DNA of 64,000 nucleotides, from contig NMRB01000177.1 of assembly GCA_002633025.1 (NCBI GenBank), positions 102,330-166,329 of the forward strand, given 5' to 3'. Shown in pieces: positions 31,964 through 42,370 of the stretch. Numbering within the stretch: the stretch's first letter is position 1; every line of letters begins with the position of its first letter. The notes under the pieces are model-generated. The model saw only the letters and a program-made list of their open reading frames with translations. It did no database searches and was not told the DNA's origin. This stretch comes from Notospermus geniculatus. Its lineage: Eukaryota > Nemertea > Pilidiophora > Heteronemertea > Lineidae. The translations under genes were made by a program, and so were the position numbers.

Positions 31964-33174
31964 TCGAACTTTCGAACCGACAATTTGATTAGAGTGCCCG
32001 GTATTAAAGATATGAGCCACCTTATTTCCTGCGCCTGGTGACAGCGTTCGCCTTTTATAACACCCACGTTCAGGGACGGAACGAAGGAAATAGAAGAAAT
32101 ATTTCCTATTGTGAAATATCATTTTGACGACCTTGAACGCCTTTGGTGCCTTTGTAGGCATCCTTCATGGCGCATCTCGGGGACCGAGAACGCCCAAATT
32201 CCGCGCTAACTGCCCCGTGAACCAGCGAAAGAGAATCTATTTTCAATATCGTGGGTGTAATGAACCGGGTAAAGCAGGTCCGGCAACAAACGTCTGAACG
32301 TATCAAGTCCATTTCAGGTTGCATAACCCGTACATTTCATTCACTTGATGTAACGTGTGGAAAGGTAAAACGGGCAAGGTTGTGGTGAAATAAAAGGAAA
32401 AATCGTTTCAGGTTTATTTGGCCGCATGTATCTGTACATTTTAAGTAGGCTGGTGTACATCTAGTGACGACAAAGAAGTTAACTTTCGCTGAATTCAAGC
32501 GTACGCTTTCCTCACCCCGACACCTTGGGCGCGCACGGTTGACGTGCAAACCATCGAAGCGCAACAAAACGTTTCTGCGATCTCACGGGCTGCTTCACTC
32601 ATGTATCCAAAACCAGGAAGTCACACCGCGCGGAAATAAGTGCCACTGTTAGAAACATTTATAGCCATTGCAGCAGAGGGTGGAAATCGGCCGTTCAAGA
32701 GTTTTTAATGAGTTGATTCTTTGACCTGATTAGTTAATTAATGGGCACTCGTCGGTGTATTATTTAATCTTGGGTTCTTGACTACAAGTGTCGCCGGTAC
32801 AACGACCATGGCTGTCAAGAGACTGTCCCGCCGGAGGCTAGGAGGTGGTGGGTTTGTGACATGAGTCGCAGAGTCGTAGACTCCGAACGCAGTCTTATTG
32901 AGACACTCCCTACTTTCGCTCCTTCCTTGAGTTAGTCAGAAGTAAAGTTCAACCTCGACTTAGGCAGTGCAGAGTAAATTAATTGACAGGAAGTGACTTT
33001 CTCAACGCCTTAACCAAAAAATTGTCAAAGAAGCGAGCGGACCAATCCTATAGTATTCCACAAAAAAGAGTACCGGTGCCCATGGGGTCACTTGCCTCGT
33101 AACTAGGCTGCAGACCCACCAGGAGATATTTTGAAAGTTTTCTTGAACCATATTTCTTGATGATTCAAGGTCCA

Positions 33175-33497
33175 CTGATGACGCTTTTCACTTTCAATGA
33201 ATGTCACGAAAGTAAATCACAAAACTTCCGCAACATCGTACTCTTTGTCATATTGTTCTTTTACCTAGACCACTGTCACTCGAAAAACTACGCTAATGTG
33301 CCGAATGAGAAAAGAAACTACATGAACTGATGACGCTTTTCACTTTCAATGAATGTCACAGAGTAATTCACAACACAACTTTCACAACGTACTTTCTGAC
33401 AAAGTCGTATTGTTTTTTAGGTATACATTGTACTATATCATCAGAAAACGTACGCCATCATGTACCGAATGAGAAAAGAAACTTTCTACTGAATGGG
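33175..33497. repeat. Tandem duplication, 152-bp period, diverged
   Basis: CTGATGACGCTTTTCACTTT begins at 33175 and at 33327. Both copies end with CGAATGAGAAAAGAAACT. The middle has diverged with indels. Confidence 0.85.
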
Positions 33498-36400
33498 CCA
33501 ATTAGAGAAACATAGAACGATTCTCGTGTGAAAAAGAGAACTTTTAGACACACCAGTTTCGTGAAAAATAATGGAACAATTCACATGGTATTAGTTGTCA
33601 ACATGTTGTGACATCTAACAAGGTACTTGATTTCCGGGGTGTTTCGAGCGCAAATGTCCCATTCAAACAGTCGCCATCTGTTTTTTTCTCGAAAAAGCCG
33701 AAAAAGTCAGAAACAATACAATATAATTCAATGGAAATTGTTCCCAACAATTCGATTATTATTTTCTATATATATTCTTTTACGAGATAAAAACAGATCC
33801 TTATCAGAATAATCAACTATTCAGACCTGTACCCGCGGTCAGTTCAACATTGTTTGGAAACTGTAAAAATGTCACCGGGACTCGCATCTCGGCATCTCAC
33901 GCGGTTCAGGCTATCTAAACCACATTTACCACAATGAAAATGTATAAATCTATTTCAGATTTATGTGGAATGAATTTACTTCATATAGTTGCTACCTGCT
34001 GATTAAACATATTCAACGACAATACCTTCATAAACGGAATCTGAAAGGTCCCATTTAGTTCGCGCTGGCAACCATTGTCCTTCATGGGAAACAAATACAT
34101 TTCATATCGCGGAGGGTGGAATTTATTGTGCGTGGTGCGGATTTGAGAGCGGGAAGCCAAACCCGCGTCCGCTGGTATCTTCCGGGAAATAAACTGATAA
34201 TTTAGCACGCGTTCATTAATTAGAAATAGTAAAATTCTCATTCCATGACACGTGTTGCTAGTGGCCAACAACACGGGCACAAAATGAGGTTAATTATAAC
34301 CCAAAGTTTAATCAATTCGGCGGTTTTGGAATAATCAAAATGGTTTTAAATTCGGGTGAATTTGGTTTGGGTAAATTATTTTAGATGTTTTGGGTGAAAA
34401 AGTAAGATTTCAAAAAATAGCCAGCATTTTAGAAGAATGACTGACTGCATATGTTTTACCAATATACAATGTAAATAAATCTGTGTAACAGGCAGGGCTG
34501 GGCGCCGAACGCCGCTAGACTTGTTCAAAAGGTTAAAATGATTTAAATGCTCTTTTTATTATCATACAAAAAACGAAATCAATGATTTGAGAAAATTTAC
34601 GATGACGAGACAGAAGTGACATATGGGTTTGAAAAAATGAGAACCGGGGAGAGAGCAAAGTCCTGTGGGAAAACTGGCAAAAAACAAGAATACATTTCAC
34701 AACCAAAGATTGTTAAATGAATAATTAACCAACGTTCCGCCACCCTTCAAAGCGAACCTTGTAACATATTGCGATGAGTTAAAGGAGCATCTCCTAATTA
34801 GACAAATGTTTGGTAAAATTTTCGTAGAAATTTGACAAGTTGGACGAGATATAAAAAGACACAGGTGACGAATGATGATATATTGCAGAAGTGACAGATT
34901 TTTACTTGTGCGGTTAGCCACCGCACACGGCCGCCGTTGTAACCGCTGGTGGACAGTCGCGATTTGAGCTTGTTTATCATTTTAAAGCATAAAATTCACT
35001 ATACACCTTTATCCGTGGGAAAATATACGGCATGGGAAATGGCCGAGGAAAACAAAATTACACAATGGCGCGAAACGAGGAAGCAAATGACTTTGGTATT
35101 GTTGGGACGCGTTGCGGCGCGTGCGGTATTGAAATCGCATAGCCGGGAATAAAAAGCAACTTTGCATTAAAATACCCGACTTCTGTGTCAAAAGGATAAC
35201 TGTTTCCTCAGGCTGATTCGAGTTTATATGATAATTGTTGATGATCGATAGCTTGGAGAAGATATCATATACGACAATGGAATTTACTACTAAAGAGGAT
35301 GAGTTTTGACATGTGCGCGCGCCGTCTTTGAAAAGAAGGGAGATACGAAAAAAAGCGGCGATTTCTTACAAAAGAGACAGAGTACATTTTAAAAACAAAT
35401 GCAATAATGAAAAAAAATTACGTTGCATTTTTGAAATGATGTTTGGATTTGAAGTTACTGGACTGGCGCGTGCCGGAGTAACAACGGCATGCGGTTGACT
35501 AGTGTGACTATTGTTGTTCATGAAAACACGGCCAAAAATCAAAGTTAAAAATTCGCGTGTGAAATTGTACTATAAAGGTTGAATAACCGAGTGAGGTGAG
35601 GGACATATGGAACCGAAACTATTTGGAGAATCGTTGGTCATGATTTTCGACTGCGACGAAATCTGCACCAAGTCCGAAGGAGACAACCCTCGCTCAAAGA
35701 AAACCAGGTTACGGTTACGGTTACCTAACGTGAAAAGGTAGGAATACAGAATACTTTGTCTTATTTTCACAAAAAATATATTCTTAAATCAGAGAGATGA
35801 TGTGAAATATAGCAAAGAAGCTGTGGCGCAGTTTTCCCCCGGTGTAACAACAGGAAAGACACCTCCAAAACAGTATTCTGTAGTCGGAAAACCGCACTCT
35901 ACACGACGGTCGTGTCTCTGGTCTAATATTTCCAAAATTTTTAGGAAAGCACAAAAACTAAGAAAGCAAAGGAAGAATGGAAGATTTTCGTATTGTTCGG
36001 AACAATTTTCGAACATCGCGCAAGTCACCCTCTTTCGCTTTAGAACGTACGCGAAAAAAATATACCAAAAGATATCATTCTATTGTGCCTCACGGTAAGT
36101 TTTTTAGAATTAAAAACAATAAAAGGTGCAATCGTATTTAAGTTACGAAACCTTGTGTTGATGCTTAGGTTCAAGATGATGCTTTTGAACGCATTCTGTA
36201 TTCAGGGAAATTGTTCCGAAAAAATCTGATGACTAGGACGTTACTATTGACTTTCGATTTACAGAAGTCACCGCAAAATTTGTGAACCAGAAAATTGGAG
36301 AATATGTCCCCGCCGAAGTAAGCCTACCTATCATGAATTCAAGAAAAAACACAAATACGCAAAATACAACTACATGTAACATTACAACACGCAAATGACA

Positions 36401-37946
36401 TGCGAAAACATTCTGCAAAATCATCATAATATAATAATGAATCAATATGAACCATCGCCATGAGCAGGTAATCCAAAAATGAATGAAATATGTTGTCAAA
36501 ATCTGTTGCCTCACGATTGTCATGCTAAGAAAAAAAAAATCTAACATTAAATTTGAGGATTCATACAATCAACCAGGCGGAAAGATTAAATTGAAATGAG
36601 TATTTTGCGATGTCGTCGGTAGGTTTGCGTGGTAATATGTATCAAAAATAGTGACAAGTGTTATAATCCCACGGTGTTTGTTTCCCCGGAGTCGTGCTGT
36701 CACGGCACGGGGACACGCGGGGCTGATACGACGGAGACAAGTCGACACCAGATCGACGCTCCGTGCGGGCTTCCCCAATCTGTGAAAATCGTGTAAAAAG
36801 AATTATCCTCAGAACACGAACAAGTGTGCCGACAAAATCCTCGTGTGATTTAAGAGAAGACATGAAATATTCTTCCCTTACAAACCCTTAGTAAAATCCG
36901 ACGATGAAATATGAGGGGCACTAGTCCGTATCACAGTATCACCAACTGATCCAAAACGGATGAAAAAATCGGATCGCTGTCCGCGAATATGTAAAGTCGA
37001 AACCAAAAATCCGAAAACCCCACCACGTAGAAATTTGTAAAAGTATAATAAATATACTTTTTATCTTGTCAGTGAAGCTCATCATAAAATAGCATGTCGT
37101 GGTAGAGCTGGGGATAATCATGGCCTATCTTAATCTGGTTTATCTGCCATGGCGATAGCAGACCGAGCCCAGAGAAATGAGTCCAACGAGAGAGAGATAG
37201 TCAACTCAATCTTACCTTATCTCCGCGACACACGTTGTCGACTAATTCTGCCGAGTAAAATCTCACTGATATGGCGTGACGTTATATACAGGCAAGGCAA
37301 ATTAAATATGTTTATCACTATTCTAATTTAACGATCGATCGCAAAATTAATATCCTCGATATGCATCTTTTGAAAAAGCCATTTCCATCGCGCATTAATA
37401 ACAATTCATTCGGGGCTGTTCTACGCATGCCCGGCGCTTGATAATAGCTGCCGAACAATAGATTTCCCGGGGAGGCGGGAACGTTCCATCGCGAGGCTGG
37501 TGAGATCCATGAATAAACAGTTACAGCGCTCGCTCCGATTTGTGCTTATCAGAAACTCCCAGAAGCCGCCCAAGTGTCACATCTAGATGTGGAGAGCTTT
37601 AGATCTCGGTGGCTGATGATCAGTTGAATCGACAGCATTTGTGTGGCAGGATGGTTGAGCTCTCGTGCGATGAGGCTGCTTTAATCTCGGATGGACGAGA
37701 TTAGATGCAATGAAACTTAAAGGGATGCGACTATTGCGTAACTAGCTTCATTTTCCTTTGTTTAGCTTAATGAAATAAAGACTGGAGCTGCGGATGGACC
37801 CGTTATTTTAGTTGTGCTCTGTGGGCGAATATTTGGTGCCTTAAAAAAGAAGTAGTCTAACGTAGACCTACGTTACATCAAATATTTTTGGTTGCATGTA
37901 AAAGTATCCTTCCAATCTTTACACAAATGCAAAATCACGGTCAGCC

Positions 37947-38310
37947 AAAGTGACCAACTTGGTACATCTTATTTCAACTTCCGAGCCAAAGTGACCAAGT
38001 CAGTTCATTGTATTTTGCAATACAAGCCAGAACTACCAATCCAGTTCGTTGTATTTTGCAACCCAAGCCAAAGTCACCAAGTCCGTTCACTGTATTTTGC
38101 AATCCAAGCCAAAGTCATCAAGTCAGTTCATTGTATTTTGCAATCCATCCAAAGCTACAACAGTTCATTGTATTTGCAATCCAAGCCAGTCACCAAGTCA
38201 ATTCATTGTATTTTGCAATCCAAGCCAAAGTCACCAAGTCAGTTCATTGCATTTTGCGATCCAAGCCAAAGTCACCAAGTCAGTTCACTGTATTTTGCAA
38301 TCAAGGGAAA
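37947..38310 (+). repeat. Minisatellite, 41-bp unit, about eight copies
   Basis: The unit reads GTCACCAAGTCAGTTCATTG then TATTTTGCAATCCAAGCCAAA. Copies run from 37992 to 38310, plus one more degenerate copy before that; two internal copies are shortened. Because 41 is not a multiple of three and the unit lacks stops, all three plus-strand frames stay open. This explains the long open frames here; they are not genes. Confidence 0.93.
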
Positions 38311-38925
38311 GAGAAAATCTAAACTGAATGACTCCATCATGCCAATCTGGGGTCATCGTGGGTTTTTTGAAGAGGTCCACGGCGGCTCCGAGAACAAATG
38401 AACAAGACGCCGTATAAGGCACGAGTTAAGATGAAACCCTGGTACAACAATGGCTTACCGTTTGGGGTTAATCTGAGATTATCTGTGATTAAGGATGATA
38501 AACGTTGTCCGAATCAGTAGAAGTGTCGGAGTCAGTTCTGATGGCCGAACGGGCGATGTATGGATTCTCCTTTCATGGCGACACGCAGTGTTGGACAATT
38601 CGCGTAAAATGCTAGGCGAGGTTACCGTGATTAAAATGAATAAATTTCTGCATGGGACCAAATTTTCTCGGTTGTACCTTGAGTGTTGACGCCGGCGAGT
38701 ATTGTGTGAAAGGGGCACGTTTGGTAAGGCCCCTAAAGAATTTCGGCCTTCCGTGCATTGCAGCCTATTTTGCGGATGAAACGGAGTCAAATATGGTCCA
38801 ATCTGTAGTAAAAAATGGCGGCCATGCCGTCAGCAAGGAGCTACCGGAAGTTCCGAGCATGTTCATGAGCAGAACGTTAGAATCTGACTGAACCAAACTT
38901 CGGGCGGTCGTCGGATTGGTGTGAA
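38311..38925. other. Spacer upstream of the tRNA-Leu cluster
   Basis: No gene seen. The last 45 bp (CTGACTGAACCAAAC...) are repeated in diverged form upstream of the second tRNA gene. Confidence 0.6.
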
Positions 38926-39046
38926 GTCAGGATGGCCGAGCGGTCTAAGGCGCCAGACTCAAGGTTCACACTTTACTCTGCAATGAGCCAGTATAGAGTG
39001 TTCTGGTCCACGAATGTGGGCGTGGGTTCGAATCCCACTTCTGACA
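38926..39046 (+). tRNA. tRNA-Leu-CAA: tRNA-Leu (anticodon CAA), with 37-nt intron, copy 1
   Basis: Acceptor stem GTCAGGA/TTCTGAC with discriminator A at 39046. D arm GGCCGAGCGGTCTAAGGC, anticodon stem CCAGA/TCTGG, anticodon CAA at 38960-38962. The intron is 38964-39000, one base after the anticodon as is canonical for nuclear tRNAs. The long variable arm is typical of type II tRNA-Leu and the T arm is GTGGGTTCGAATCCCAC. The mature length is 84 nt. Metazoan tRNA-Leu(CAA) genes are among the few that regularly carry introns, removed by the tRNA splicing endonuclease. Internal A and B boxes are intact; TTTTT follows at about 39050 as Pol III terminator. Confidence 0.97.
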
Positions 39047-39133
39047 TCATTTTTCCCAATTTTTTTCCTTCCTGTCCTCTGGAGTCACAATCAGACTGAA
39101 TCAAACTTTGTGAGGTCGTCCCTTTGACATTAA

Positions 39134-39252
39134 GTCAGGATGGCCGAGCGGTCTAAGGCGCCAGACTCAAGGTTCGCCCCTTGCTCTGCAATGAGTCAGT
39201 AGAGTGTTCTGGTCCACGAATGTGGGCGTGGGTTCGAATCCCACTTCTGACA
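39134..39252 (+). tRNA. tRNA-Leu-CAA: tRNA-Leu (anticodon CAA), with 35-nt intron, copy 2
   Basis: The mature sequence is identical to copy 1 (84 nt). Anticodon CAA is at 39168-39170 and the intron at 39172-39206. The intron differs from copy 1 at several bases but keeps CTCTGCAATGAG and ends AGAGTG. The 5' flank is similar to that of copy 1, so the pair arose by a roughly 208-bp tandem duplication. A T-rich terminator starts at about 39256. Confidence 0.97.
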
Positions 39253-39850
39253 TCATTTTTCCATTTTTTTTTCGTTTCTTTCCTTTTGACAGCGCGGAAG
39301 CAGAATTTACTTTTCCGCCTGTACATCGGAGGTGTTGTCACTGAAGGGTCATGATCTCGAACCTACACTTGAACGCCTCACGACAATACCTCTCCGGCTC
39401 GTGCCCAACGATATGAAGCAACACAATACAGTGATTGTTCGGGAGTTCGACTTGAATTAACTCAAGAGATATCAAACTACAGCAACACCTCTCTCATTGC
39501 CTCGAGTTATGATGTATTTGTACGCAGATTTGTATCACATTTTGCGGTAGATAAGGTCCTTGATTTCGTGTTTACAGCGAGATTCTATCAAATTCGTGTA
39601 AGTGGTAACTTTGCGATTTCATCCGATCATATTATGCAGCCTGATAAGGGGTTTTTAGATATTGTGATACATGTATCAGTGAATCACTGATGAACTGGCG
39701 GTGTACATGTAGCATGTATACCTGTTGAAAAATTAAAGGGAAATGGTTATTTGGCAAGCAAAATGCTTCCGAATACAGATAGTGGTCTTAGATGGCAAGC
39801 AAACAATGACCACCGGTCATCGTGGGCCAATGAAACCCTCTAAACTGCTA
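39253..39850. other. Spacer between tRNA copy 2 and SINE relics
   Basis: No gene or clear repeat seen. Confidence 0.55.
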
Positions 39851-39925
39851 GCTGTCTCGGTAGCTCAGTCGCCTAGCGTACTTCAAAGCTAGTGGCTGAA
39901 CGTTGAAATAAAGATTGTTGGATCG
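39851..39925 (+). repeat. tRNA-like / SINE fragment
   Basis: CTCGGTAGCTCAGTCGCCTAGCG resembles a tRNA D arm and Pol III A box. The downstream half has no good B box, so it is a degenerate fragment at best. Confidence 0.3.
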
Positions 39926-39969
39926 GGAGCTGAACGACACATTTGGAGGAGGGGTGCGAATTGAAGTTC

Positions 39970-40126
39970 GATGTAGAGGAGGAAAGACCCCGGGAAAACG
40001 TGCCCTGTCAAAGAGAGTCGCCCTTTTCTCTGTCGTCGTTTTTAAAGAGCGAATCCGACCGGGGTCGAATCCGGAACCTCAGAGGTGACAGACGCCGATG
40101 TTTCCACTGTACCACTCTGACAGCTG
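39970..40126 (-). mobile_element. tRNA-derived SINE relic, copy B
   Basis: The minus-strand head CTGTCAGAGTGGTACAGTGG carries an A-box-like stretch. B-box-like GGATTCGACCCC follows at about 40074-40060. The core at 39976-40000 reads GAGGAGGAAAGACCCCGG then GAAAACGTG on the plus strand, matching the AGGAGGAAACCGGAGTGCC core of copy A at 31005-31146. Confidence 0.6.
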
Positions 40127-41105
40127 ATAAAGTATAAGGAGTGTCTATACGGAGGTAGCTATCCGTCCAAAGAACGCTACGTGACCACGATGGTTTCAAG
40201 ATTCTCATCACGACGAGGGACCCCAGAACCGGAGACAAACTAGTTGCGTATCGACAAGGCGAGGAAGCCACGCTAGATCGATACAAATGAAAATGAGAGT
40301 CACATCGCCATCTCTGATCTCGGATGAAGATGTACCATGATCTGTCGATATTTCCAAAGGCAATCAGCCTTATCGCCAGAGTTAGATGTCCTTCTGTCGA
40401 TATTACGTCAATCTGAATCTGGATCTAGATGGGGTCCCCTCCGATCAACAAGTTAGCAGAGCCGACATGACATGCCCTGATCGTATCACCCACAATTCCT
40501 TTCGGGTTAATAAATACCCTCGATAGCATCGCGCACGCCACCGATTCTGGCTGATCCGGGCACAGCGGCGTGTCCCTATTCGATGATGACCCAGTCCCTA
40601 TCGGAGTTAATCTCATTCGCCGAACAAGATTTTGCCCTTTATAGGGGGCACAAGGTTGGCTTCTGATGTAGGATAGTGGGAAGGGGCTGTAAGATGATGA
40701 AAAAATGCCCTATCAGGGGTTTTCTGTGGCTTTTCCCATTAGGCTGGCTAGGCCTTATCCGTTGATCGAATCTGTCCGGAGTGTAATGAAATCATTAGCG
40801 TTATTGTTAGGACCACGAACTTTCATTATTCAAAAGCGCATTTTGTGGACTATCATAGGACTATCTTAACTTGAAAATGATGAGATGTTATATAGCAGAT
40901 GTATGTCCTGATACTAGTAGCGAGTCTATAATAGTTTGCGGACATCATCAGTGATGGGAATACAACTGCGTCCACACCAAGGTAATAAAATGAGGGAAAA
41001 TGTAGCTGCATTAACCCCTTCACTGCCAATGCCATGTTTTGAAAATATAACATCGTAAAAAGCTATAGGAACACCCTGACGGTCACATTCCCTTCAAGGC
41101 ATGAA
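40127..41105. other. Spacer upstream of tRNA copy 3
   Basis: No gene or repeat recognised. The open frames present are short. Confidence 0.55.
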
Positions 41106-41224
41106 GTCAGGATGGCCGAGCGGTCTAAGGCGCCAGACTCAAGGTTCGCACCTTACTCTGCAATGAGGCAGTGGAGTGTTCTGGTCCACGAATGTGGGCG
41201 TGGGTTCGAATCCCACTTCTGACA
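41106..41224 (+). tRNA. tRNA-Leu-CAA: tRNA-Leu (anticodon CAA), with 35-nt intron, copy 3
   Basis: Mature 84 nt identical to the two copies near 39 kb. Anticodon CAA is at 41140-41142 and the intron at 41144-41178, again with CTCTGCAATGAG. A TTTTT terminator lies near 41229. It is separated from copy 2 by about 1.85 kb of SINE-bearing DNA. Confidence 0.97.
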
Positions 41225-42062
41225 TCACTTTTTCCATTTTTTGTGGAATCCCTCATGTGGGCCATCCGACCCTTGGGTAATCCCTTTGAGCAAACTTTTT
41301 ATGTATTGTCCTATAACTTTTTTATGGTGTTCAATAAAGTTCTCAAACTCAAAAGCTCTCAAAGAGTGTTTTTGATCGAATACCTATGTGACATGGTTTC
41401 TGTAAAATATCATGATTTGTTAAGTTTACTGGTGATGAAACTGCTAAGAACTCACAACTCAACGATATTGAGATAAATTTTTGAGACATCTCTTGACCTT
41501 AACAGCATTGCCTATTACACACAGGACATTTATTCTTGGGACAATTTTCCCTGGTCCACCTGCATGGTCACATCAGAATTATGCTGTTTCCATTCGTCTC
41601 CAACAAGAATCAAATTCATCCTCCGTGCCTTTTGGTTATTACCATCCCCTGCCTCTTTTCCACGCTATTCTTTCGCCGTTTCTAGAGCTTCCGTAATAGC
41701 ATAATGCAATATGATAGCATAACAATGCATCTTACAGGTTTCCCTCACGAGGAGATCAGCCTCTATGGTGTAATTAGCCCTTCGTCAATTAGCCAGTTGG
41801 GATAATTGAATGTGTAGAGACCTGCGTTGCGAAGATAAAACAGCGCAATGCTAGGGATTCGACTCGGGTGTTTTGTGTCCTTTCCGTTTGCGTTTCAAAA
41901 AACGCTGATGGTAACAGGACATTCTGAATGAGAACAACGTGTAGTTCTGCCTTCGTGTGACATCAGTCACGAACAGCAACAGTAAACTTAACTTCCGGCC
42001 ACTTCATATTCAAGCATCTGCCAATCTTGTTAGTACTGAATTTACCAAATCGAACAACGTCA
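41225..42062. other. Spacer after tRNA copy 3
   Basis: Holds a GGTGTTCAATAAAGTTCTCA word near 41324, which resembles a 3' end of an expressed or retrotransposed sequence, and the tRNA-like relic at 41786-41872. No gene supported. Confidence 0.5.
41786..41872 (+). repeat. tRNA-like relic with A- and B-box-like words
   Basis: TTAGCCAGTTGG at about 41789-41800 resembles an A box and GGATTCGACTC at 41855-41865 a B box. The spacing of about 55 bp suits a SINE head, but the stems do not form a tRNA. Confidence 0.3.
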
Positions 42063-42370
42063 TGACGTCACGGCCAGTGTCTACACTCTCGAAACAGATG
42101 AAACTATAATGTCATGATTGATGTGTGAGAGACAGCCAACATGGTACAATGACGTCACGGCCAGTGCTTTATACTCTCGAAGCAGACGAGGCTTGTGTGA
42201 GACACAACCATCAAATCGTGTAATGGCGTCATGGCCAGAGTTTTATTACTCTCGAAGCAGATTAGGCTTTATGGTTGAGACACAGCCCATCAAATCGTGT
42301 AATGACGTCACGGCCAGCTACACTCTCGAAGCAGATGGGTGTTATTGCGCTAAGCACAGTCGTGACGTCA
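42063..42370. repeat. Imperfect tandem repeat (about 74-87 bp) carrying CRE palindromes
   Basis: Four diverged units share TGACGTCACGGCCAG, ACTCTCGAAGCAGA and GAGACACAGCC/CATCAAATCGTG. TGACGTCA is exact at 42063, 42150, 42303 and 42363, and changed to TGGCGTCA at 42224. The open frame across the array is a by-product. Confidence 0.8.

Larger units (their letters stand above)
31147..37946. other. Intergenic, no gene seen
   Basis: Contains a 37-bp two-copy repeat (31890-31963), a 152-bp tandem duplication (33175-33497) and a GGTTAC triplication near 35705. Open frames are short, mostly AT-rich and without domain signal. Confidence 0.6.

Noticed and set aside
37947-38310. Regular direct repeats considered as a CRISPR array
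   Set aside because: Units are contiguous without unique spacers, and the genome is animal.
37892-38401. Open frame of 169 codons with SLYFAIQAK-type repeats
   Set aside because: It is the translation of a 41-bp minisatellite; the other two frames are open as well, so there is no coding selection.
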